Source of the DNA: Kiritimatiellia bacterium
Lineage (GTDB): Bacteria > Verrucomicrobiota > Kiritimatiellia > RFP12 > UBA1067
Assembly (NCBI GenBank): GCA_017450695.1
Contig: JAFSTA010000143.1
Span: 1 to 43,452, forward strand
Reading direction: 5' to 3'
Length of the DNA stretch: 43,452 nt
A program made the translations under genes and the position numbers. Of this stretch, positions 8,139-16,500 are shown one piece after another. Within the stretch, counting starts at the first letter, position 1, and every line of letters starts with the position of its first letter. The notes beneath the pieces are model-generated. The model saw only the letters and a list, made by a program, of their open reading frames with translations. It was not told where the DNA came from and ran no database searches.

Positions 8139-8532
8139 GGCTGGTAGCTGAGAAGCTGAGAAGCGGGGGCGCTACGCGCCAGCTGAGAAGCTGAGAGGCT
8201 GAGAGGCTGAGAAGCGGTGCGGGGAGGGACGCGCTTGTCACGTACGTTATGGCTCGCATGTCGCATGTCGCAGATCGGATGTCGGATGTCGAGTGTCGGG
8301 TGTCCATGCGCGCAAGCGGGGGCGCTACGCGCCAGCTGAAAAGCTGAGAGGCTGAGAAGCTGAGAAGTGAGGGGCGGGGACGCACTCCGTCGTGTCCGGT
8401 TATGTAGCGACTGCGGGCGTATGTCGCAGATCGGATGTCGGATGTCGAGTGTCGGGTGTCCATGCGCGCAATCGGGGACGCTACGCGCCAGCCGAGAAGC
8501 GGAGTGGGGGAGGGACGCGCCCCGTCGCGACC
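8139..8532. repeat. Composite intergenic repeat block with two ~156-bp units
   Basis: This stretch between the kinase and the E1-like gene holds no gene. A 51-bp sequence occurs identically at 8265-8315 and 8421-8471. Each copy is followed by a GCGCTACGCGCC hairpin (8168-8180 precedes the first unit; 8321-8333 and ~8478-8489 follow the copies) and by AGCTGAGAAG-type units. The block therefore reads as two degenerate units of about 156 bp plus a partial third. It ends in a GGACGCG-CCCCGT-CGCGACC hairpin (8513-8532). Confidence 0.85.
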
Positions 8533-8556
8533 GTGCGAGCAAGGATGTTCGCTGGC

Positions 8557-9306
8557 CTACCGGCCACTTCCCTGGCAGACGGGACAGCGGGGATTACGGG
8601 ACAGGCGGAAGGAGCGGGCGGTTCCATCCCAAACGGAGAAACGGATCACCGTGTCGGGGATGACGGTTCCGAGGAGGATGCGGATCGCCTGGGCGACCTG
8701 GAGGGAAACCGCGAATCCGGGCGTGATCGGCAGAATGCCGTTTCGCTTGCAGTTCGCGACTTGCGCATCGTCCGGATCTTCTGGAAACAGGCAGCGCAAG
8801 CAGGGGCCTCTTCCGGGAAGAATCGGCATCACGATTCCCTCTGTTCCCGCCACGCCCGTGTAAATCCACGGAATGTTTTGACGCACGGCGAAATCGTTGA
8901 TCACAAAGCGCGTCGGCATACTGTCCGTTGCGTCTATGATCAAATCCGAATCCGCGACGAAATCCGAGATGTTCTCCCGCGTGATCATCTCTCGGATGCC
9001 CACGATGCGGGCGTCCTTTTGGAATCGGCGTAATTCGCGCACGGCTGCATCGACCTTGGGCGTCGCATTCGACGCGTCCTCTTCCGAGAAGAGGATTTGC
9101 CGATGCAGGTTGGCGAAGGATACCGTGTCGCCGTCTGCGATACGGAGTTGCCCGACACCCATGCGGATGAAATACTGAGAGGAAAAGCAGCCGAGCGCAC
9201 CGGCTCCGACAATCGCCACTTTCGCGGATGCCAGTTTCCGCTGCCCCTCCTCCCCGAATACGGGGACGGCCATCTGCTTTTCATAACGGTTTGAGCAATC
9301 CATCAT
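8557..9306 (-). CDS. MoeB/ThiF/HesA-family E1-like adenylyltransferase
   Basis: At 249 residues it has the length of E. coli MoeB. Enzymes of this family adenylate the C-terminal Gly of a ubiquitin-like sulfur carrier (MoaD or ThiS). Visible motifs are the nucleotide-binding GAGALG (~34-39), NLHRQILFSEEDA (~66-78), DATDSMPTRFVIND (~125-138) and two Cys pairs for zinc (CLRC near 170 and CPVC at 241-244). RYEKQMAVPVFGEEGQRKL at the N-terminus is typical of MoeB/ThiF. No moaD, thiS or JAMM protease gene is nearby, so the partner carrier and pathway (molybdopterin, thiamin or another sulfur transfer) cannot be decided. It is encoded downstream of the isomerase on the same strand, 106 bp away with a hairpin between, so it may be a separate unit. 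Confidence 0.88.
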   Translation of the reverse strand: MMDCSNRYEKQMAVPVFGEEGQRKLASAKVAIVGAGALGCFSSQYFIRMGVGQLRIADGDTVSFANLHRQILFSEEDASNATPKVDAAVRELRRFQKDARIVGIREMITRENISDFVADSDLIIDATDSMPTRFVINDFAVRQNIPWIYTGVAGTEGIVMPILPGRGPCLRCLFPEDPDDAQVANCKRNGILPITPGFAVSLQVAQAIRILLGTVIPDTVIRFSVWDGTARSFRLSRNPRCPVCQGSGR

Positions 9307-9342
9307 GTCGGCAGTATCCTTCCGCGCACTTCACGGCGACGC

Positions 9343-9367
9343 GGCGGACGCGACTGTCGCATCCGCC
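9343..9367. repeat. Intergenic hairpin between isomerase and E1-like genes
   Basis: Arms 9343-9353 and 9357-9367 (GGCGGACGCGA / TCGCATCCGCC) pair with one mismatch around a CTG loop. The GGACGCGA core resembles the hairpin family at 1582, 8513 and 43212. A second small hairpin, AGCCG-AAAAAA-CGGCT, lies at 9369-9384. Either could end transcription of the isomerase gene, although no clear U-tract follows. Confidence 0.55.
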
Positions 9368-9412
9368 TAGCCGAAAAAACGGCTCGCGCCGCCGCGTATG
9401 CGCTGGAATGTT

Positions 9413-10894
9413 TTACAGGAAGGGATTCTCGTCCGGGTAGGGGACGCCCGCCGGTTTCGGGGTGTAGATATTCTCGATTCCGAGAAGCTTCAACGCCTCG
9501 AAGATGATGCCGCCGACATGGGCGAATCCGAATCCGCCGTGATGCGGGAAGTGCTTCTCCACCAGCACGTGACGGTAGAACCGCGCGAATTCGGGAATTC
9601 CGACTACGCCGATGCTGCCGAAGGAATGCGGTGTGATGTCGAGGAACTGGCCTTCCGCCAGATAACTCGCCAGCTTGGCGTCCGCCGTTCCCTGGAGACG
9701 GAAGAGCGTGGTCGGACCGGGCTTGATCTGGCCTTCCATCGTGCCGCGCGTGATCACCGGCGTCCCGCTGTTTTCCAATCCGCGGTTCATGATGAGCTGG
9801 TATTTCAGGCCGCAGTTCTTCAGGCAGCTGGAGCAGGTGTTGCCGCAGTGGAAGCCCATGAAGAGGTCGCGCACGGCGATACCCTTCAACGCTTTCTTGT
9901 CAAGGATGTCGGCCGGTACGGAGTTGTTGATGTCCAGCAGGGTCGCGCACTTTTGCGAGGCGCACTGCAGGATGAACTCGGTGACCGCGCCGTAGAGATC
10001 GACTTCACACGCGACCGGGATTCCGCGTCCCGTCAAGCGGCTGTTGACGTAGCAGGGAACGAAACCGAAGGCGGGCTGGAAGGCGGGCCAACACTTGTCG
10101 GCGAACACCGCGAAACTGCAGTCGCCCAGGTTCTTCTCGTAGAAGTTCAAGAGGGCAAGCTCGAACTGCGCCATCTGCGGCAGGAGGTCAGGCCACTTGC
10201 ACTTGCCCTTCAGTTCCTTGGCCATGTCCTTCGCCACCGCGTCGATCTCCGACTTGCGCGAAGCCTGTTTCTGGAACTCCTGCAACAGATCGAGTTCGGA
10301 GTTCTCCATCACCTCCACGCCCAGATCGTAGAGCGGCTGAATCGGCGCGTTGCAGGCAAAAAAGTCCTGCGGACGCGGCCCGAACCCGAAAACCTTGAGG
10401 TTGTTCAGCCCGACCAAAATGCGGGCGATGTCCGTGAACTTGGCGATCTCCGGCGCGAGGTCTTTCGGCAACCCCACGGGAAGTTCGGGAATGTACGCGG
10501 TGAGACGGCGCAGGGCAAGGTTGTAGGAGCAGTTCAGCAGCCCGCACAGCGCGTCGCCACGGTCGCGGCTCAAGACAGCCTTGTTCTCTTCGGCGGCGGC
10601 GCAGACCATAATCGGACCGGGGAACTTTTCCAGGAAGATCGTGGTCGGGCCTTCCGGACCGAAGTTTCCGAGATACGCGACAGCCGCGTTGCAGCCGGCG
10701 TCCAACAACTCGTCCATCGCTTCCTGCGCCTGCGACTCGCGTTCAATGATCACGGTTGACGCGACGGCCGGAACGCGCAGTTTCTTCAATTCGGCCATCA
10801 AAGTGTCGAGACGCCTCTTCGTAAGGGAGGCAGGGAAACAATCGCGGGAAACACCGACGATTCCCAGCTTGATTTCAGGGGTGTTGATCAACAT
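9413..10894 (-). CDS. L-fucose/L-arabinose isomerase-family protein
   Basis: The protein has 493 residues and starts at ATG 10894, 7 nt after GAAAGGA; an upstream in-frame TTG is disfavoured. It resembles the L-fucose isomerase-like family, which interconverts aldoses and ketoses with Mn2+. It opens with a Rossmann-like strand (IKLGIVGVSRDCFP). Candidate metal-binding segments are VACEVDLYG, LLDINNS and PHHGGFGFAHVGG, by analogy with Glu/Asp/His ligands of FucI. It is ~100 residues shorter than E. coli FucI (591), as is usual for this subfamily. It also carries a Cys cluster (HCGNTCSSCLKNCG) that I cannot assign. The divergent AraC-type regulator (11168-12063) suggests sugar-responsive control. 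The substrate is not known, and transferase or epimerase activity cannot be excluded. Confidence 0.8.
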   Translation of the reverse strand: MLINTPEIKLGIVGVSRDCFPASLTKRRLDTLMAELKKLRVPAVASTVIIERESQAQEAMDELLDAGCNAAVAYLGNFGPEGPTTIFLEKFPGPIMVCAAAEENKAVLSRDRGDALCGLLNCSYNLALRRLTAYIPELPVGLPKDLAPEIAKFTDIARILVGLNNLKVFGFGPRPQDFFACNAPIQPLYDLGVEVMENSELDLLQEFQKQASRKSEIDAVAKDMAKELKGKCKWPDLLPQMAQFELALLNFYEKNLGDCSFAVFADKCWPAFQPAFGFVPCYVNSRLTGRGIPVACEVDLYGAVTEFILQCASQKCATLLDINNSVPADILDKKALKGIAVRDLFMGFHCGNTCSSCLKNCGLKYQLIMNRGLENSGTPVITRGTMEGQIKPGPTTLFRLQGTADAKLASYLAEGQFLDITPHSFGSIGVVGIPEFARFYRHVLVEKHFPHHGGFGFAHVGGIIFEALKLLGIENIYTPKPAGVPYPDENPFL

Positions 10895-10927
10895 AAGCAA
10901 ATCCTTTCTTCACATAAAACGGTTTCC

Positions 10928-10956
10928 ATTCTATAAAATTTCCCCACGGTTGGCAA
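10928..10956 (-). promoter_or_regulatory. Sigma-70-like promoter of the isomerase gene
   Basis: On the minus strand TTGCCA (10951-10956) and TAGAAT (10928-10933) are separated by 17 nt; each hexamer matches its consensus at five of six bases. The predicted transcript leader is about 25-30 nt and contains the GAAAGGA ribosome site. Confidence 0.7.
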
Positions 10957-11007
10957 TTTCAAAATATGCAGAAATTTACCAGTCACAGGGACAAGGGCGC
11001 AGAGGGT

Positions 11008-11051
11008 GCTTCACGCCAGCTGAGAAACGCGGGGGCTGACTCCGCCAGCGG
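11008..11051. repeat. Degenerate AGCTGAGAA/hairpin repeat copy
   Basis: A short copy of the composite repeat (CACGCCAGCTGAGAAACGC, then GGGGGCTGACTCCGCC) lies between the divergent isomerase and regulator genes. Confidence 0.5.
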
Positions 11052-11119
11052 AGAGGGCGTGCGGCGTGGTATGCCTCTCTCGCTTGCCGATCCCTTCTTC
11101 CGCCGCTTACTGCGCGCGC

Positions 11120-11148
11120 TTGCGCCCACCATGCGCCTGTGGTAAGAT
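11120..11148 (+). promoter_or_regulatory. Possible promoter of the AraC-type gene
   Basis: TTGCGC (11120-11125) and TAAGAT (11143-11148) are spaced by 17 nt. The site lies 20 nt upstream of the ATG at 11168 and before its GAGG ribosome site. Confidence 0.45.
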
Positions 11149-11167
11149 TGCGCGTCGAGGAAAACGG

Positions 11168-12063
11168 ATGAAAGAGATCGAACTCAGCTATGGGGAAAAC
11201 GAGGACGGTAGGACCGTCAATCCGGAGGCGTTCGGAGTTTCGGGAATTGTTCAGCTCGGGATCACCCGGCTTTCGCGACGGCAGGAACCGACGGAAAACC
11301 ACATCCACCGGAATCTGACCGAGATCGGTTTCTGTTTGCGCGGTTCGTCGGTACTGCATTCGCGGGATCAGGCCTTTCCGGTTCTGGCTGGCAGCTTCTT
11401 CGTCAATCAGCCGAACCTGCCACACGATCTCTCCACCCGGCCCTGTGGCCTCTACGTCTATTCCTTCCTCTTGCGGAATCGCTGGGATGATGGCGGCATT
11501 TTCTAGACCTGCCGCCAGCGGAGGGCCGCGAGATTTTACGCCGTGTTCGACATCTCCCCCCTACGTTGCGCGCCGAGCAGTACGCCTCGCGCATCCGTAC
11601 GCTCTTTACGCGGTTGTTCCTCCTGATCGACGGACCCAAGTCAACCTGGCAGACGATCTGCCTTCGCCAGACCTTTCTCGATCTGATTGTCCTGATGCTG
11701 GAAGTAGGGGATGGAACCGTCAGCAACACGGTTTCGGATCGAATCGCATCCGTCATCGAGCTGATCCGGAAGAATCCCGAACGGCATTATTCCATTGACG
11801 ACCTTTCCCGCATGGCTGCGCTTTCGCCGACCCATTTCATCAACCAGTTTCGCAAGGGAACGGGGTTCCCTCCGATCCGTTTCCAGCTGGAGTGTCGAAT
11901 CCAAGAGGCGAGGCGATTGCTCCAGACAACGGAGTTGCCGGTTTCCGAGTTGGCCATGCGTCTCGGCTTCAGTTCTCTCCAGCACTTTTCCGACACCTTC
12001 ACCCGCTTCGTCGGTTGTTCACCCAGCAACTGGCGTCGTACCCAGTTGCCGGAACGCCGGTAG
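11168..12063 (+). pseudogene. AraC-family transcription regulator, broken by one frameshift
   Basis: The first frame starts at ATG 11168 behind GAGG and encodes ~112 residues of a cupin-like sensing domain (EPTENHIHRNLTEIGFCLRG, LAGSFFVNQPNLPH). It stops at TAG 11504-11506. Another frame then carries a sensible linker (LPPAEGREILRRVRHLPPTL) and a complete AraC HTH domain near the C-terminus (YSIDDLSRMAALSPTHFINQF, LAMRLGFSSLQHFSDTF), ending at 12063. One base missing between 11491 and 11503, in or next to the ATTTTC run, joins both parts into a ~298-residue regulator of normal size. It is divergent from the isomerase gene, so regulation of that gene is the natural guess. Whether the gene is dead, or the base is a sequencing error, cannot be told here. 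Confidence 0.85.
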
Positions 12064-12131
12064 ATTCCTCACGCTATGGCGCGGAGTCCGTAGATGTGCT
12101 TTTCTCATCTCGCTTCCCTGCTGCTCAGCGG

Positions 12132-12144
12132 GGCGTGTAACGCC
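12132..12144. repeat. Small variable-stem hairpin
   Basis: GGCGT-GTA-ACGCC is a perfect 5-bp stem with a 3-nt loop between the AraC-type gene and the secreted protein gene. It has the same design as the hairpins at 8168, 28744-28832 and 39879. Confidence 0.5.
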
Positions 12145-12238
12145 GCCGTTTCCTTCTTGATGGAGCGGGAAAATTTTGTTAAAATCAACCCCAATTTAGG
12201 TTTGTTGTGTTTGCTTTTCTGAAAAGGAGCAGGTCGAG

Positions 12239-13063
12239 ATGCAGATGAGAAAGTCTATTTTCGCGTTCGCGCTTTGCGCGGTGTTTTGTGCGACGGCGGA
12301 AGTGGCCGTACAGAAGGATGGGAACCCTCGTCCGGTAGCCACCGGGCGAATGCCGGACGTCAATGAGATCGTCCTGCCCGGCGAGTATCCGGGGCATCTT
12401 CAGGATGTCTGCTGGGACGGGCGCGAGTTCATTTACTGGGCGCATACGTGGCAGATCGTCAAGACGGATCTGCGCGGCAATGTCGTCGCCAAGATCGACG
12501 CCGAATGGCACAACGCGGGGTGTGAGTTGAAGGACGGCGTCCTCTACGTGGCTGTTTGCCCCACCGCGCAACCGCACGGGGGAAAGATTCTGCCGTGGGG
12601 GCCGCAGAGTCAGCTTCAGGTGAACGAGTACGATGCCCAAACGCTGCAGTTCCGGAAGAAGCACCTGCTTCCTGTTGCCGACCGCGCCGGTTCCCTCGCC
12701 GTCCTCGATGACGGTTCGTTCGTCGTCGGCTGCCTCCGCCCCGGTGACATCACGCCGTCGCAAGTGCGCTTCCATCATCTCAGCGCCGACCTGCAGTTGC
12801 TTTCCACGCATCTCCTCGATAACGTGAAGGTGAAGATGGGCATTGAGACCATCCACCTCCATGACGGCGTTCTCTACATGTCGTGCTACGGCGGCCCGAC
12901 GCTTCTGGTCGATCCCAAGAGCCTGAAGGAGACGGGGCGTGTCAAGAGCCTCGGCGGGGTGAAAGGAATGATCCTGGAGGGCGACTGCCGCTGGATCGGT
13001 GTCTCACGCAGGGACTCCGAAACGAAACGGTGGCGTTCCAAGCTGGTGCGGGTGAAGAAGTAG
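12239..13063 (+). CDS. Secreted protein of unknown function, paralogue of 4066-4818
   Basis: The protein has 274 residues and starts at ATG 12239, about 8 nt after AAAAGGAGC. It has a signal peptide (residues 1-~21, KSIFAFALCAVFCATA) and then the same ordered motifs as the protein at 4066: MPDVNEIVLPG, GHLQDVCWDGREFIYWAHT, IVKTDLRGNVVAKI, LYVAVCP, DRAGSLAVLDDGSFVVGCLRP, and a C-terminal Arg/Lys-rich end. The segment LHDGVLYMSCYGGPTLLVDPKSL also fits a propeller blade, so a small beta-propeller is plausible but unproven. The next gene, for the LamG protein, starts 60 bp downstream with its own strong ribosome site, so the two may be co-transcribed. I do not recognise a named family. Confidence 0.75.
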   Translation: MQMRKSIFAFALCAVFCATAEVAVQKDGNPRPVATGRMPDVNEIVLPGEYPGHLQDVCWDGREFIYWAHTWQIVKTDLRGNVVAKIDAEWHNAGCELKDGVLYVAVCPTAQPHGGKILPWGPQSQLQVNEYDAQTLQFRKKHLLPVADRAGSLAVLDDGSFVVGCLRPGDITPSQVRFHHLSADLQLLSTHLLDNVKVKMGIETIHLHDGVLYMSCYGGPTLLVDPKSLKETGRVKSLGGVKGMILEGDCRWIGVSRRDSETKRWRSKLVRVKK

Positions 13064-13122
13064 ATCTGGGTTTGGCTCACGGGGCCGAAAGGGTTTTGTG
13101 ATTTCAGCAGGAGGGTTCAGAT

Positions 13123-13545
13123 ATGTCAGGACTGGTTACTGGCAGGAATGGAGTCGCGGCAGCGGTGTGTGCCGTCCTGTTCGCGATGGTATCGGTGCGG
13201 GCGGATGTGGTCACGAACGTGTGGATCGCGCCGAATGGCGGCGGCTGGTTTGACACGGAGAATGTCGTAGTCACGAACTGGTTGGAAGAAACCCCTTTCC
13301 TCGTATCCACCAATTGGTTAGACGAGGAGTCCTACGAAGTTTCGACCAACTGGCTGGACAACTTCGAGGTCTCCACGAACACCGTGTACAAGAACTGGCT
13401 GAACGGCGCGAACTGCATTTCGACGAACGTTGCCTACTTCTGCCTGTCGAACAGGGTGACGATCTCGGCTGCGAAGGATACGGCGCCGCGCACGGACGGA
13501 CTCGCCTTCTGCCCGGCGGAGTCGGGTGAAACAGGGGGGGTATGA
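13123..13545 (+). CDS. N-terminal part of a LamG/autotransporter-repeat secreted protein
   Basis: It starts at ATG 13123 behind a strong AGGAGGG (13109-13115). After a signal peptide (GVAAAVCAVLFAMVSVRA) comes an Asn/Trp-rich stretch with four spaced copies of a TNWL(D/E) motif (VVTNWLEE, VSTNWLDEE, VSTNWLDN, YKNWLNG) and then TDGLAFCPAESGETGG. The frame stops at 13543-13545, immediately after a run of seven G (13534-13540). The next frame, open from 13542, continues in the style of the same protein. With eight G residues, the two parts form one protein of ~1338 residues. As written, this piece is a 140-residue secreted fragment. Confidence 0.85.
   Translation: MSGLVTGRNGVAAAVCAVLFAMVSVRADVVTNVWIAPNGGGWFDTENVVVTNWLEETPFLVSTNWLDEESYEVSTNWLDNFEVSTNTVYKNWLNGANCISTNVAYFCLSNRVTISAAKDTAPRTDGLAFCPAESGETGGV
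13534..13540 (+). repeat. G7 homopolymer at the frame break of the LamG protein gene
   Basis: The tract GGGGGGG sits exactly where the reading frame changes. One extra G would join 13123-13545 with 13542-17138. Poly-G tracts are known contingency sites for slipped-strand phase variation, and are also a common place for sequencing error. Confidence 0.8.
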
Positions 13546-16500
13546 ATACGTGGTGGATGAAGAACTATGCAGGTTCTGCGTTCCACTTGTACACGTCTTC
13601 GCTCGGCTATTGCCCGTTCGATGTTTCGGGCGGTACGCTCGTGATGGGATCGGACACGACCTGGGCTGCCGAGGACAACGGTCCCGTGCGCAAGGAAGGT
13701 GACGGCATCATTCGCATTTCGGCTTTCTACAAGGAAGAGTATTCCCGGCGCGAGTTTCAGGTGGCGGCGGGGACGGTCTTTCCGATGACGCAGGACGCGC
13801 TCTTTTGGACGGACGTGCGCGTGACGGATCCCGCCGGACGCTTCCTCTTCACCAACTACACCTCGCGCGTCGGCGTCGGTTCGCTCCGGAGCGACGCGGG
13901 CGGCGAGTTCGACCTCGCGGGCAACACGGTGCTGATGGGCGCGACGGGGCCGGGCGCGCTCACGGTAGATCTCACGGGTACGGGCGGCGTGAGTGCCGTG
14001 TTGAGCAGTCTCACGGTCACGAACATCCGTCCGAACATCACATACGGCGCGCGTGAGGGCGTGTTGCACCTCGATTCCCGCACGGGACTCGCGAAGCCGT
14101 TCGTGAAGTACGACTTCGAGACCTCACTGACGACGGATTCATCGGGACACGGATACGACCTCTCGGCGGACGGGGCCGTGACGTGGATCGAGGACGCCGA
14201 ACGCGGTGGCAAGGTGGCGCATTTCGAGGGTACGTCGAATGCGGGCGGCAAGCTGGTCGCCACCATCACGGGGCAGTCCGCGTTGACCGGCGACTCCGAC
14301 TACACGGTGAGCCTGTGGGCGAAGACGAAGGCGACGCCCGTGGCGAACAACTATCCGACGATGCTGTCGATCGGCAGTTCCCAGACGGATAGCCAAATCA
14401 TCCAGTTCCGCTTCGCCAATCAGAACTGCGCCAATCTGCTGCTCGGGCATTGGAATGCGGCGGGTGACTTCTCGAACCTGTCGGCACCTTCCGACCCGGA
14501 CGAGTGGCACCACTATGTGATCATGCGCGAAGGACTGCATGTCGGCGTGTGGTACGACGGCGTACAGGTACTCGACAAGACGGATATGCGGTTGGAGCTT
14601 GAGTTGCCGAAGACCGTGCAGATCAATCTGGGGTGGCTCGCTGCGAGCAGACGTTATTTCTGCGGCGATCTGGATGACGTGGTCATCTATTCGTACGCGG
14701 TGGGGCGCGAAGGCGTGTCGCGCCTCTTCGCGGGCGAGGAACCGTTTGCGGCGGGGTTGGTTGAGGCGGCGGGAGAACCGCTGGAGATTCCCGGGGGAAC
14801 GAAGCTCCGGACGGAACTGGACGGGCGGATCATGCTCGCCGGCTCGCCCGTGATTCCCGCCACGAACATTCTTAGCGAGGGTGTGCGCGGTACGCTCGCC
14901 ATGCCGTCGGGCGGTACGCTCACGCTGACGGGCCCCGGCACGTACAACGGGGAGATCGTCGGGGCGAACGCCCTCGTGAAGGACGGCGACAAAGAACTGA
15001 AGCTCACAGGCGCGGCGAAGCATACGGGCGGTACGGAAGTGAGGGCGGGACGCCTTACGCTCATGAACTTCGCCACGCAGCCGGAAACGCTCGGCATCTA
15101 TGACTTTGAAGATGACAACATCGGATACGAACGGAGCGGCTCCTACCGTCAACTCGGTGCGCAGACCGGCGTGACGCGCGAATGGGATGAGTCCCGCGGC
15201 TGGGTTGCGTCTTTACCGGGCACGTCGAGCCAGAAGTTGGAAACAACGGTCAATTCGCCGGTCCTCTCGGGCGACACGGACTACACGATCAGCGTGTGGG
15301 CAAAGCCGGACGCGTCGGGCGGAAACAAAGGTACGCTTGTCTCGATCGGTACGGAAAGTGACTTCAAGGAAATCGTCTTCCGCTATCAGGGCGCGCCGTC
15401 GGCCGGTACGCTCGTCCTGACGCACTGGGGAGGTACGCTCGACTTCACCGACATCCCCGGCGTGGCGAATCCCGCCGGTGCCTGGCACCACTACGTCGCC
15501 GTTCGCAAGGGATCGTCGTTTGCCGTTTATTGCGATGGTGTGAAGGTCTGGACAACGAGTCATTCCCATGTTCTCAACATCCCCGAGTCGAAGGGCGTGT
15601 GCATCGGCCGTCAGGTCAACAAGACCGACCGCCAGTTCAAGGGACTGCTCGACGACGTGCGCATCTACGCGCAGGCGCTCGACGAGTCGGACGTGGCGCG
15701 TCTCTACGCGGGGCGCGATCCGGCGGGGGCGGCGCGCGGCGCGGCGCCCGATGCGCTGGCGCACGTGCCCGATCCCGTGTTGCACTACGCTTTTGAGGAC
15801 GCCTCCAACCTCGGCAAGGACTCCGCACCGGGCGGCGCCCACCTGCGGAAGGCCGGGAATGGCAACCTCACGCAGGTCGATTCCCCGCTCGGAGGCAAGG
15901 CGCTCAAATTCGGCGCCCGGCTGGAGAGCGCCACCTTCCCGGAAGCGATCCCCGATGACGGCAAGCCGTTCACGGTGACATTGTGGGTCCAGGGGTCCCG
16001 CGCGGATGACAGGCAGTGGGTCGCGGCGGCCAACAGTGCGCATTCCCCGTCGTTCTTCTGCTGGGGGAATCCCTCGGCAAGCACGATTTCTGCCATGTAC
16101 TCCTACCATCACGAAGTAGCGATGTGGAACGGTGTCCGTTGCTACGTGAGGGGCATGAACAACACAGGCACCAAGGACATCAATCTGGAAAACGGGCTTG
16201 TGGGCCTCCGGTATTCCGAATCGGATCTTCGCTGGCACCATCTGGCGCTCACCTACGATCCTCTCCGCGGTGTCCACAACTACGTGGACGGAGAGGACGT
16301 GGGGAAGAACGACGGAAACGCGTTCACGCATGACTCCTGCCGCGAGGGTGGCGTGTTCTACCTGGGCGCGAAAACGACGGCTCCTACCGTGGCGTTCAGA
16401 GGCTGCCTCGATGAGGTGCAGGTCTTTGACAAGGCGCTGAACGTTTCGCAGGTGCGCGCCGTGATGCGCGCGGACGCCGGTGCGCTGCGTGTGCTGCCGG

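Noticed and set aside
9398-10759. 453-codon plus-strand frame over the isomerase gene
   Set aside because: No ribosome site, no recognisable motifs, and it overlaps a gene with promoter and ribosome site.
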